Source: Dactylis glomerata (taxonomy: Eukaryota > Streptophyta > Magnoliopsida > Poales > Poaceae). From it: a DNA stretch of 64,000 nucleotides. Positions 1 to 10,650 of the stretch are shown here, in pieces; positions within the stretch are counted from its first letter, which is position 1; each line of letters begins with the position of its first letter. Position numbers and translations under genes: made by a program. Below the pieces are notes generated by a model. It was given only the letters and a program-made list of their open reading frames with translations. It was not told the DNA's origin and did not search any database. Where the stretch lies: assembly GCA_007115705.1 (NCBI GenBank), contig QXEO01002115.1, forward strand, positions 821,227 through 885,226, read 5' to 3'.

Positions 1-842
1 AACTAAGAAAACTAAAACAACTGACGCTCCAAGAAAAACACATAGTGCATGAAGCAATAAAAATATAGTGTCTTGAAAGGTGACCTGATTTTTGCCGATG
101 AAGAAGGGGTGCCTCGGGGGCATCCCCAAGCTTTGACGCTTGTACTTCTTGGATATTTCTTGGGGTGATGCATGGGCATCCCCAAGCTTGAGCTTTTGTC
201 CATTCTTTAACTCATCTCATCATTCTCCAATCCCTACACTTGAAAACTTCGTTCATACAAAACTAAACACAAATCTATTAGCAACATTAGTGTAAGATAG
301 CATATAATCAACCTCTTTTGCTTCAGGTTTCAACCCAAAACCACCACATATAAAGTATATACTACTGTATCAACTTCCCCAAAAGTTCCGTGATCAAACG
401 AACTCGCAAAGAAAGCGATAAAGCGGCAAACACAAATATTGGCAGAAATCTGTCAAAACAGAACATCTGACAAAGGTCGATTTTTTAAGGGGTTTTCTGT
501 TGCTCAAATCAAAAAGTGTTAAACTAATTAAAGTTTGGATGTAACCTGGGGCATATGCACAAGAAATTTCAGGTCCAAAAGATATACAGATAATTTTCAC
601 GAATTTTTACGGTGCAGCACCGAAAATAGTTTTAGGACAGCAACATCCCCAAATCTTACCTCGCTTAAATTAGAGGCTTTTCTTGGCACAACAATAAAAT
701 AAAAAGGATAAAGAGCAGTCATTACAGTAGTAATGACTTCCAAGACTCAAATAAAATAAAAAGAACTGGAAAGAAAATATTGGGTTATCTCCCAAGAGTG
801 TTTTTCGTTAACGCCTTTGAGCTAGGCGCAGAAAATTGCGAA
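1..842 (-). other. Non-coding 3' internal region of element A
   Basis: This stretch lies downstream of the protease in element A and matches 28249-29090 in copy B closely. No open frame resembles a known domain. It repeats the tract GGCATCCCCAAGCTT (near 118-135 and 177-190), which also occurs next to the 3' LTR of B and reads on the minus strand as a purine-rich AAGCTTGGGGATGCC. These may be polypurine-tract-like sequences. Confidence 0.7.
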
Positions 843-1604
843 TCAAGTAACATCAAGAGATGAAGCATCAAGCTCATAATTTGCTCTAAGAATAGAGTCA
901 AAAAGTAATTTCTTTATTTTTCTAGGGAAGTGTTCCATACCTTTCTTTAGTGGGAATTGATATTTGATGGTGCCTTCTCTCATATCAATGATGGCACCTA
1001 CAGTTCGAAGAAAGGGTCTTCCCAAAATAATAGGACATGAAGCATGGCATTCAACATCCATAACGAGAAAATCAACGGGAACAAGGTTATTGTTAACCAT
1101 AATAAGAACATCATTAATCCTTCCCAAAGGTTTCTTCTTAGCAACATCAGCAATAGGAACATCATAATAACACTTTTTAAGTGGTGGTAAATCAAGCATG
1201 TCATAAATTTTTCTAGGCATAATAGAAATACTAGCACCTAGATCACATAAAGCATGGCAATCAAAACCATTAACATGCATATCAATGATGGGTTCCCAAC
1301 CATCTTCTAACTTCTTAGGAATAGAAGCTTTTTGCTTCAACTTTTTATCCCTAATTTTCGTGAGAGCATTGGTAATATGCTTAGTAAAAGCAATATTTAA
1401 AGAACTAGGATTGGGAGTCAAAGCAAGATTTTGCAAGAACAAAATAACTTCAGATATATTGCAGCCATCAACATCAAAATCATTAAAGGAAATAGAGCTA
1501 TCATTTCCTACACTCCGAAAAATTTCAGCACTCTTTTGAGAAAAAGTTTTAGCAGTTTTAGGCTTTTTAACACAAGGAGTGGGAGTTTTCTCTACACCAA
1601 TCAA
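843..1604 (-). pseudogene. Retroviral-type aspartic protease region of element A
   Basis: The translated product has the retropepsin signature CDLGASISIMP with the catalytic Asp in the DLGA box, followed by the flap-side motif ILGRPFLRT. This is the usual form in Athila elements, where DLGA replaces DTGA. It would cleave the gag polyprotein. The frame is separated from the upstream gag frame by a 1-base shift near 1610: copy B reads through the same region without interruption. The segment is therefore a frameshifted part of one gag-protease gene and not an independent gene. No reverse transcriptase frame follows it. Confidence 0.8.
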
Positions 1605-2959
1605 AGTAAGAGGATTCTAGCATTAGGAACAACATCATTAGAGGTAGTAATAGTACAAACTTTTATATTCCTAGTAATCTCATCCTCTCTTTCCCATCTA
1701 GCAGGCAACTCTGCTAACAATCTAATATTTTCATCAATTCCAACTTGAATAGCATTAGCAGTAGCAAAAGGATCAGGCTTAGCGGACATTCTGTTAACCA
1801 AAGAGGATTGCACATTAGACAAAGATGAAATATTGGTTTCAGCTTTGGAAACCTTAGCTTGCCATTCAGGAATAGCCTTGTTTAAATTTTCAAGTTGATG
1901 GCTAATAGTCCTCAACAGAGCTGATTGCTCCTCCATAGTCTTAGTAAACAACTTATTTTGCTCATATTGCATTTGCATAAAATTCTTGGTAGCCTTTTCA
2001 AGTTCTAAAAACCTCTCTTCACTAGGCATTTTAGGTCTACCAAGATAGCCATTTTCACCATTAGAGGGAAACGGCATATAGTTGTTACTAGCAAAATTGT
2101 TCCTATAAGCATTGTTGTTAAAATTATTATTTCTAATGAAGTTCACATCAACATGCTCTTCTTGAGCAACCAAAGAGGCTAAAGGAACATTATTAGGATC
2201 AACATGAGTTCTATCATTAGCAAGCATAGCCATGATGGTATCAATCTTGTCACTCAAGGAAGAGGTTTCCTCAACAGAATTTACCTTCTTACCTTGTGGA
2301 GCTCTCTCGGTGTGCCATTCTGAATAATTTACCATCATGTTGTCAAGTAGCTTTGTTGCGGCGCCCAAGATAAGGGACATAAAAGTGCCTCCAGCAGCTG
2401 AATCAAGTAGGTTCCTTGAAGAAAAATTCAGTCCTGCATAAAAAGTTTGGACAATCATCCAAGTAGTCAGTCCATGAGTGGGGCAATTCTTTATCATAGA
2501 TTTCATTCTTTCCCAAGCCTGAGCAACATGTTCATTATCAAATTGACTACACTTCATAATATTGCTACGCAAAGATATAATTTTAGCAGGAGGATAATAT
2601 CTACCAATGAAAGCATCCTTACACTTAGTCCACGAATCAATATTATTCTTAGTCAAAGATAGCAACCAATCTTTAGCTTTTCCTCTCAAAGAAAAAGGAA
2701 ACAACTTGAGCTTAATAATATCACTTTCTACATCCTTATATTTCTGCATCTCACATAGCTCAACAAAATTGTTGAGATGAGCTGCAGCATCTTCAGTACT
2801 AGCACCAGAAAATTGCTCTTTCATAACAAGGTTCAATAAAGCAGGCTTAATCTCATAAAAGTTTGCAGCAGGAGCAGGTGGCGCAATAGGAGTGCAGATA
2901 AAATCACTATTGTTCGTGCTAGTAAAATCACACAACTTGGTATTTTCAGGAGTAGCCAT
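1601..2959 (-). pseudogene. Gag of element A, frameshifted before the protease
   Basis: The start at 2959 (MATPENTKLCDF) is chosen because it lies downstream of the primer-binding site and begins the conserved gag sequence; the open frame continues upstream only into leader. The retrotransposon gag domain occupies about residues 40-230 and includes LRGKAKDWLLSL and CPTHGLTTWMIVQTFYAGL. An Asn-rich stretch follows (NNNFNNNAYRNN). From about 1765 to 2060 the sequence is unrelated to the same interval of copy B (30015-30265), although both flanks match, so gag is a mosaic. The frame closes at about 1601 because of a 1-base deletion relative to B. The protein would form the virus-like particle core. 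Confidence 0.8.
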
Positions 2960-3129
2960 TTTAGCAAAACTAAAAGCAGATAAGTAAAAACAACTATCAA
3001 GGATTCTAAATTTTTTTTGGGTTTTTGATAAAACGATGTAAGTAAAATAAATAAAGTAAAGCAAAACAATAAAACAAAGTAAAGGATGTGCGTGTGAAAA
3101 ACTCCCCTCGCAAAAGTCTTCTTTTTCCT

Positions 3130-3146
3130 CCCCGGCAACGGCGCCA
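3130..3146 (-). other. Primer-binding site of element A
   Basis: The minus strand reads TGGCGCCGTTGCCGGGG, complementary to the 3' end of plant tRNA-Asp, as is usual for Athila-lineage elements. It lies about 10 bases from the LTR end at 3157. Confidence 0.85.
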
Positions 3147-3156
3147 GAAAAGAGCT

Positions 3157-4746
3157 TGATGCGGGACAGTGGTGTTATCTTTTCACCGTCCAGTTAGGAA
3201 CCCCAAGAGGAAGGTATGATGAGCATAGCAGCAAGTTTTTCCCTCAGTTATGAAACCAAGGTTTGTCGATCAGGAGAAGAAAAAGCCAATACGACTGAAG
3301 GTGATGCTTGCAAGCTTCGCGACAGCTCCGGACAATTTATAGGGCGCCTCGTCCAAGCTTTGCTTTGCAAGAAGCAACGTGGAACCTGCACACAACACAA
3401 CCAAGTACTTTGTTCCCAACTTACGATGAGGTTGTCAATCTCACCGGTTTGCTTGAAACAAAGGGTATGAGCGTATCGAGTGGAAAACAGTAGAAGTATG
3501 CGAGTAAAGTAAACAGGTGATAGCAATATGATGGAAATAGGACCGGGGTCCACAGTTCACTAGTGGTGTCTCTCCATAAAATAAATAACACATGCTGGGT
3601 AAACAAATTACAGTTGGGCAATTGATAGAATAAAGATAATGTGATATGTCAAGAAGATCACTATGCGATTTACTCTGGGCATTACAATAAAATACATAGA
3701 CCGCCATCCAACTGCATCTATGACTAATAATCCACTCACAGGGATATCATCCGAATATCCCATGAGTATTAAGTTGCGAACAACAGATAATTGCATTAAG
3801 CAAAGTGTGTAATGTAAACAAAGCATATGCCCTCGAGCATATGAATGTTGTTTTCTCCCTAGCGGCAACGACACATCTATAACCTTAGAGGTTTCTGTCA
3901 CTCCCCCAAATTAAATAGAGGCATGAACCCAACTATCGAGCATAAATACCCCCTCTTGGAGTTACTAGCAACTACTCGGCCAAGATAGCTACTAACAACG
4001 GAGAGCATGCAAGATCATAAATAACATAGAGATAACATAAGATATAATTCAGTATAGCAACTCAATCATAACACCAATATTCATCGGATCCCAATAAACA
4101 CAACATGTAGAATTACATAACGGTGATCTCAATCATGTAGGGCAGCTCATGAGATCTAAACATTAAGCACATGGTGGAGGAGACAACCATCTAGCTACTG
4201 CTATGGACCCATAGTCCAAGGTAGACTACTCACTCATCGCTCCGGAGGCAAGCATGGCGATGAAGAAGACCTCCGGTGGTGATTCCCCTCTCCGGCAGGG
4301 TGCCGGGAAGAGCTTCTGGACCCTCCCGATCTCGGGTCGATGATGGCGGTGGATCGCGATGTGTTTCTGATAAATTGATCGAGTACTTAGGTTTTTCCCG
4401 TCGGGGGGTCTTTATAGGCGAAGGGGCATCGTCAGAAGTGGACCGAGGTGGTCTCAAACATAGAGGGCGCGACAAGGGGCTGGGCCACGCCGCCCTGGTG
4501 TGAGGGCACCTCGTGGCCCCACTCCGTCTCCTCTTCGGTTCTCTGGAAGCTTCGGTGGATTTCTGGATGTTTGGCTTTTGTTTCATCCAATTCCGAGAAT
4601 ATTTCCTGTGTAACTTTTCTGAAACACAAAAACAACAGAAAATAGGGAACTGGCACTGTGGCTACTTGTTAATAGGTTAGTTCCGGAAAATGCATAAAAG
4701 TGCCACGAAGTGTAATGAAACATTAGGCAAATGGTGTAAAAATAAG
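3157..4746 (-). repeat. 5' LTR of element A, inner part
   Basis: This is most of a 1.63-kb LTR; the other 41 bp are at 13559-13599 on the far side of the Tat insertion. It matches the LTRs of B and solo LTR C throughout. The ATAAG at 4742-4746 is one copy of the Tat target duplication. The small open frames inside are not conserved between copies and are not considered coding. Confidence 0.85.
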
Positions 4747-5081
4747 TGACGAGGGGTTAACTCGACAAATGTCCTAGATGAAGGACTTAGGATCGGGGAG
4801 ATAGGGCGTTGGATGAACTCGATGGTAAAGTTAGTCAAAATAGGTGTACGTCGAAATTAAACTTGGGTGTTCAACCTGGCTTGCTTTCAATCTGGCCTAC
4901 ACCGTCCCCTCCTGGCCCCTATATATAGGCGGCCAGGTCTCGAGGATCGGGTAGGGTCCGATACATATTACAATATCGGCATACGGCAGGAACTCGTATT
5001 CGACTATCATTACAATTGGGCCTAGCTTAACGGGCCTCAGGGGTACTTAACTAACGGGCTCTATTATCTATGCCCTTGTCA
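4747..5081 (-). repeat. 3' LTR of the Tat element
   Basis: It begins TGACGAGGGG and ends GCCCTTGTCA on the plus strand, and aligns end to end with 13219-13553. A TATA-like CTATATATAGG (about 4918-4928) lies inside it. Confidence 0.95.
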
Positions 5082-6099
5082 GTAGCCCCTGAGATTCTAC
5101 CAGAATTGTAGATTCAGGTTGAATCTCTAATCTTCAAATCTTCGACTTGATCAATTCTTCGACTTTATCTTCAAATCTTCGACTTGGTCTTTCGACTTAT
5201 ATTTATGATAATTTGTTCGCAAGGGGTCTTGATGAACAAGCCTGACAACTCTGACGGATCAAGAGGTCAGTTAACTGCCGGAACAGATACTTGTCACCTA
5301 CTTCAAATTCAATCCCCTTGGACTTGAATTCGGGATACCGGTCAAACCCACTCTTTTGCCGCATTTAGGACTTACAAAGAATGAATCCCAGTGGTTCTCA
5401 GGGTACCCAGTGCGTCCACCAGGATTTTCTTTGCGTCGTAGACACGGATACATGCCAGCAGAGTGCATCCATGTGCGTATACCGGGCCACACAGGACGGA
5501 TCCTGGGGTCTTACCTTCGTGATAAATCACGGCATTCGAGTTTCGTTGCGATAACGTAACTCGAGAATCTTATGTCGCAGCCAAATTCTTGACTGATGAA
5601 ATCAAAGAAATTCGGATTTACAGTAATCTTCTTCGCTCCCGATGGGAGTAATCTCTCTTCACTTTTGTCGACTACATAGTCGAGATTTGTATACTTACCC
5701 TTCTTCTTCCTCTATCGGGTGCGCTCTCAGCGCTCCCGATGGGAGTAGCCCCCGAGGCTATGTTTGGATACTTGTAGTCAAGCATAGGCTCAAAGTTCAT
5801 GTCTTCTTCCTTCTGTTTAACCGTCTACTGTTTGCAAGCCCCCGAGTCCAAGTCGAGGTTTTCATATCATGCGACCACAATCTTCTCTTTCTTGTTCTTT
5901 GATAATATCATCTGCTGTGTGCAGAATTTAACTCCTATCGTAAAATATGTTGACGGGCCTTGTTTTAGCACGGGGGCCCGATAATACGTGCTTATAAATA
6001 AAGCATCCTCCATCAAGGGTAAAAAACCCTAATCCAATTCTTCCTCCGCTGCATCATCTTCTCCCTCCATCTAGGGTTTTTCTTTCTTCCTTTGTCCTC
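5082..6099. other. Spacer between the Tat 3' LTR and the antisense gene
   Basis: The LTR-proximal end reads CTCAGGGGCTAC on the minus strand and is the likely polypurine tract. Further in are repeats of GCTCCCGATGGGAGTA (near 5635 and 5731) and AGCCCCCGAG-type tracts. No protein domain is visible. The right end is the promoter and leader of the antisense gene at 6100. Confidence 0.6.
5993..6000 (+). promoter_or_regulatory. TATA box of the antisense AT-hook/B3 gene
   Basis: TATAAATA lies about 100 bases before the ATG at 6100. The leader between them is pyrimidine-rich with AAACCCTAA and TAGGGTTTTT motifs, which are common in plant 5' UTRs. The ATG context (CTCATGGCT) is good for plants. Confidence 0.55.
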
Positions 6100-6687
6100 A
6101 TGGCTGATGCAGATGGCTCCCGTCTGAATCTTGGTTCTCCGGTGGCGCCCCGAGGTCGAGGTCGCCCTCGTGGAAGCAAAAACAAAAACACCAACACTCT
6201 GGCCGCAGCAGGATCATCATCGGCCGCTCCGGCTAAACGTCGCCCCGGGCGCCCACCTGGTAGCAAGAACAAGCCCAAGGTCACTGGCGCTGCTCCAGGT
6301 CCAGTCGCTCCTCCTCCTTCTACTTCCGCTGCTCCTGCTGCACCTCCCCAGATCTTTTCTTTCCTCTGCATCGCCATGGCGCAGTGCCGCGAGATTCAGC
6401 GCATGCCGCTGAGCTTCACCAACTTCATGGATGGGCGCGAACTGCGAGAGGCGGTTCTCCACGAATAGTCTGGCAGTGGTGTCCCATACGAGGTGGAGGT
6501 GTGGTATGATGGTGACGGCGAGCAATACTTTAAGGGTGGTTGGTCGCAGTTTGCAGAAGACCACGACATCCACCAAGGCTTCTTCATGGCCTTCAATTTT
6601 CACATCGGCACGTCGATGTTCGACATGAAGATCTACGACGGCACCCTCTGCCAGAAGAAATATGAAGCTGAAGTCCACTTCCATTAG
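6100..6687 (+). pseudogene. Antisense additional ORF of the Tat element: AT-hook plus B3-domain protein, one nonsense codon
   Basis: The frame runs for 195 codons on the strand opposite to gag-pol, between pol and the 3' LTR, and is broken only by a TAG at 6466-6468 (codon 123). The N-terminal half has two AT-hooks, RGRGRPRGSK (residues 18-27) and RRPGRPPGSK (about 47-56), followed by a Pro/Ala-rich linker. The part after the stop resembles a plant B3 DNA-binding domain (YFKGGWSQFAEDHDIHQGF, then FDMKIYDG). Both modules predict binding to chromatin or DNA in the nucleus. Extra antisense ORFs in this position are known in Tat-group elements such as Grande. The AT-hook/B3 make-up suggests a captured host regulator. 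The function is inferred; the domain call is by eye. Confidence 0.7.
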
Positions 6688-7095
6688 GATTTTGCTTTTT
6701 ATGTAATATCGTTTGATAATGTCCTTGTTGCCATATTCCCTTGTAATGAATCGTCGTATTCTATGTCGATGTTTTTGCTAGTACCAAGAAAACAAGTTTA
6801 TTGTTCTGAGGTATGCTTTCCATCTATCGGGTTCTTTGTGAACCAAGAATATCGGGTTCCTTTGTGAACCATAGTATTTGAATATTTATCGGGTTGACTG
6901 CACAACCTTTCAATGAAAAGAGTCTTCCAAGTCGTGATAGAAATTCCTTTCGTACGACCCGAGGGTTGAAGCCCCCAAGGCGAAGAAATAATAATTGTAC
7001 AATTTTGTCGAGTTCAACCCAAAGAACTTGACCTGTGGCCTCATGCTTTAGGTTCAGAAGGTTAACTCGAATTTATTAATACCACTATATGCATT

Positions 7096-10000
7096 CTACG
7101 CGTAAAAACGTCGTAGCTGCTCTGCATTCCATGGGTTGCTCTCATCCTTCCCAGTCTTCTTGTCTTGTAGTCGATATGCTCCTCCAGGTATTACTTCAGT
7201 GACGATATAAGGTCCCACCCAAGGGGACTCCAACTTGCTGTGGCTGTCTTGCCTGAGTCGCAAAACTAGGTCTTCCACCACAAAGGATCGTGGACGAACT
7301 CGACAACTATGGTAGTTTCGTAGACTCTGTTGATACTGCGTAGCCCTTTCTAATGCTTTATCTCTTGCTTCATCTAGTGCATCGACATCATCCTGCAATG
7401 CTTCTGTTGATGTTGTCTCGTCATATGCTGTCACTCTTGGAGCCTCGTGTGTAACCTCGACTGGAAGCACGGCTTCTACACCATGAACCAAGAAGAAAGG
7501 AGTTTCTTGAGTTGCTGCGTTAGGCGTAGTTCTTAGACTCCAAAGAACGGAGGGCAATTCTTCTACCCAAGCGCTCTTGGCTTTCTCGAGAGGTGCTAGG
7601 AGCCTCTTTTTTATCCCGCTACATATCAGACCATTAGCTTTTTCGACTTGCCCGTTTGTCTTCGGGTGCGCCACCGATGCGAATTTTAGCTTGATCCCTA
7701 ATCCTTCGCAGTAACTCTTGAATTCCTTTGAAGTGAAATTCGTCCCGTTGTCTGTGATGATGCTGTATGGTACACCAAAACGAAAAACTATGGATTTGAT
7801 GAAGCTGATTGCTGCTGTAGAATCTTGAGTTGTCACTGGGGCCGCTTCCACCCATTTGGTGAATTTATCAACGGCCACTAGCATGTAGACATGCCCTCCT
7901 GGCCAGGATTTGTGCAACTTTCCCACCATATCGAGGCCCCATTGTGCAAAAGGCCAAGATAATGGTATTGTTTGTAGTTCCGCTGCTGGTGTGTGCGGTC
8001 TAGATGCAAATCTTTGACATGCTTCACACTTTCGAACTATATCTTTTGCGTCCTCGATGGCTGTTAGCCAATAGAATCCTGCTCGGAAAGCTTTTGCTGC
8101 TATTGCTCTGCTGCTAGCATGATGGCCGCATACTCCACCATGTATGTCTTGTAGTATTTTTTGTCCTTCTTGGGGCGTTACACAACGCTGCAAAACGCCA
8201 GTAATACTTTTCTTGTATAATTTCCCCTGTAACACGACAAACGCTTTCGATCTTCGAGTTATCTTCTTGGCCTCCACTGCATCTTCTGGTAAGTTTTTAT
8301 TTATCATGTATGCAAGATATGGCTGCATGCATGTTTCTTCTATCATCATGACCTCTTCTGGTTCTGATGTAGCCCCCGAGCCTCCTGTAGTAGTCGAACT
8401 TTTTCCACTTTTTATTGATCTTTCTACTATTTCCTCCCAAAATACTCTGGATGGCACAGGTAAACACTGTGACCCGATATTTACTAAATTGTCGGCTTCT
8501 TCATTGCTGTTCCTGCTTACGTGCGAGACTTCGCATCCATCGAACGTTCCTTCGAGATAATGGTACAAATTTTTGTAGGCCATCATGTTGTCATTGATTG
8601 TGTCACATCTGTTCATAACTTGCTGGACAACAAGGTTGGAATCTCCAAATATTTTTAGGCGAGTTGCTCCACATGCTTTAGCCATCTTCATTCCGTGCAA
8701 CAAAGCCTCGTACTCTGCTTCATTGTTAGAAGCATGTGGAAAGCTCATCCTTAAGACGTACTTCAATTTGTCGCCATGAGGTGATATCAACACTACTCCT
8801 GCGCCTGCGCCTTGGACTCTTTTAGAACCGTTGAAGTACATTGTCCAAACACTGGATAAATCTGGTGGTCCTATGCTCTGCAGCTCCAGCCACTCTGCCG
8901 TAAAATCTGGCAAAATTTGCGACTTGATCGCCTTCCTTTTTTCGTACGTGATGTCCATGGGAGATAACTCGATTCCCCACAAAGAGACACGTCCTGTTGC
9001 TGAAGGATTATTCAATATGTTTGACAATGGCGCCTCATTCACTACTATAATTGGGTGCACCGCAAAGTACTGTCGTAGTTTTCGTGCGGTTGTGAAGACA
9101 CTGTATGCCAATTTCTGATAGTGCGGGTACCTTTGTTTTATTGGAGACAACACTTCACTGATGAAATATACTGGCCTCTGAACGCCATGGGCTTTTCCTT
9201 CTTCACTTTTTTCGACTACTAATACTGTACTCACCACCTGATGGGTTGCGGCGATGTACAATAGCAGTGGTTCTTTTTCTTTTGGTGCGACCAGCACTGG
9301 TGGCGTGGAAAGCACTTTTTTCAACTGTGCAAACGCTGCGTCTGCTTCTTCTGTCCACTCGAATTTATCGTCTGACTTCTTCATAAGTGCATAAAAAGGA
9401 AGCACCTTCTCCCCTAGCCGAGCGACGAAGCGGCTTAGTGCCGCGATGCGTCCTGCAAGTTTCTGTACGTCGTGTAGTTTCGTGGGTTTCCCCATTGTCA
9501 AAATTGCTTGAATCTTCTCTGGGTTCGCCTCTATTCCTCGTGCTGATACCAGGAACCCTAAAAGTTGTCCTGCTGAGACGCCGAAAGAGCACTTTGTCGG
9601 GTTAGGCTTGAGCTTGTACTTGCTCAAGTTGTCGAAGGTTTCTGCCAAGTCGCTGATTAGAGATTTCTCCTCTCTTGTGGTGATGACTACATCATCAATG
9701 TAGACTTGTATGTTGTGCCCTATTTGACTTCCGAGGCAACTTTGCATCATCCGTTGATAAGTTGCTCCTGCATTTTTTAGGCCGAACGGCATCACTTGGT
9801 AGCAAAACACCCCATATGGTGTGATGAAGGCCGTTTTTTCTTCGTCTTCTTTCTTCAATTTGATCTGATTGTAGCCAGAGTATGCATCCAAGAATGAAAG
9901 CCTTGCGCATCCCGCTGTTGAATCGATTATCTGATCAATGCGGGGTAGAGGGAAGGGATCCTTTGGACAATGCTTATTGAGAGATGTGTAGTCGACACAT

Positions 10001-10287
10001 ACTCTTTGTACGTCTGTGTTCTTCTTGGGTACTATGACTGGGTTCGACACCCAACTCGAGGTTTTGATTTCTCTGATAAATCCAGCATTTTCTAGCCTGT
10101 GCAACTCTGATGCTATCGCTTTCCTTTTAGGTTCATCGAATCGTCGCAATGGTTGCTTGACTAGTTTTGCCTTTGGATCTATGTTTAATGTGTGCTCGAC
10201 GAGTTCTCTGGGAACCCCTGGCATGTCTGATGGATACCAGGCGAAGATTTCCCAGCGCTCACGGAGGAACTCGACGAGCGCGCTTTC
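7096..10287 (-). pseudogene. Pol of the Tat element: RT, RNase H, archaeal-type RNase H, integrase
   Basis: The frame is open from 10287 down to 7096; the first Met used in numbering is at 10224. RT motifs are FLDAYSGYNQ (about residues 111-120) and YIDD (175-178). A degenerate Ty3-type RNase H region follows. Around residues 515-640 is an archaeal-type RNase H with NNEAEYEAL, GDSNLVV and RNSNEEADNL; its first motif reads MYFNGS where MYFDGS is usual, replacing the first catalytic Asp by Asn (codon at 8830-8832). The integrase has the HH-CC zinc motif (HHASSRAIAAK, then CEACQRF) and the DDE core (GLDMVGK, TDNGTNF, VEKANG). A TAG at 10288-10290 interrupts the link to protease, where related elements have Gln. 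It would reverse-transcribe and integrate the element. Confidence 0.88.
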
Positions 10288-10650
10288 CTATGCGGGATCC
10301 AGGTTTACCGCAATTGATGTCGTCTTGCTTGCATCTGTGGGATGGACTTGGATTTTCTTCGAGTCCTGAGATGTGTCGAAAGCCTGATCTGGTAGGGATC
10401 GTCCAACGTCGGGTAGTACATTGTGATCCGTTTCTCCTTTTAATCTCTCGTACTTCGCTGTCATGCCGAAGGTTTGCGCCATCCTGTTGAATTCCCTGTC
10501 GCATGTATTGGCTACTTCAAAGCTCCCTTGTACTATGATTGTTCCATTGGGTCCTGGAATTTTTAACGTAAGATACGCATAGTGTGGTACTGCCATGAAC
10601 TTTGCAAATGCTGGGCGCCCCAGGATTGCATGATATTGTGACGGCCAGTC
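10288..10650 (-). pseudogene. C-terminal protease / pre-RT segment of the Tat polyprotein, frameshifted
   Basis: In the pol frame this segment reads through LGRPAFAKFMAVPHYAYL and PGPNGTIIV, the conserved end of the Tat protease region, and then a linker to the stop at 10288. The upstream protease frame (10563-12029) enters the wrong frame at about 10651 because of a 1-base indel. Confidence 0.8.

Noticed and set aside
12..203. 63-codon frame repeated identically at 28258-28449
   Set aside because: Identical because both lie in copies of the same retrotransposon; it has no domain, and it contains purine-tract-like repeats.
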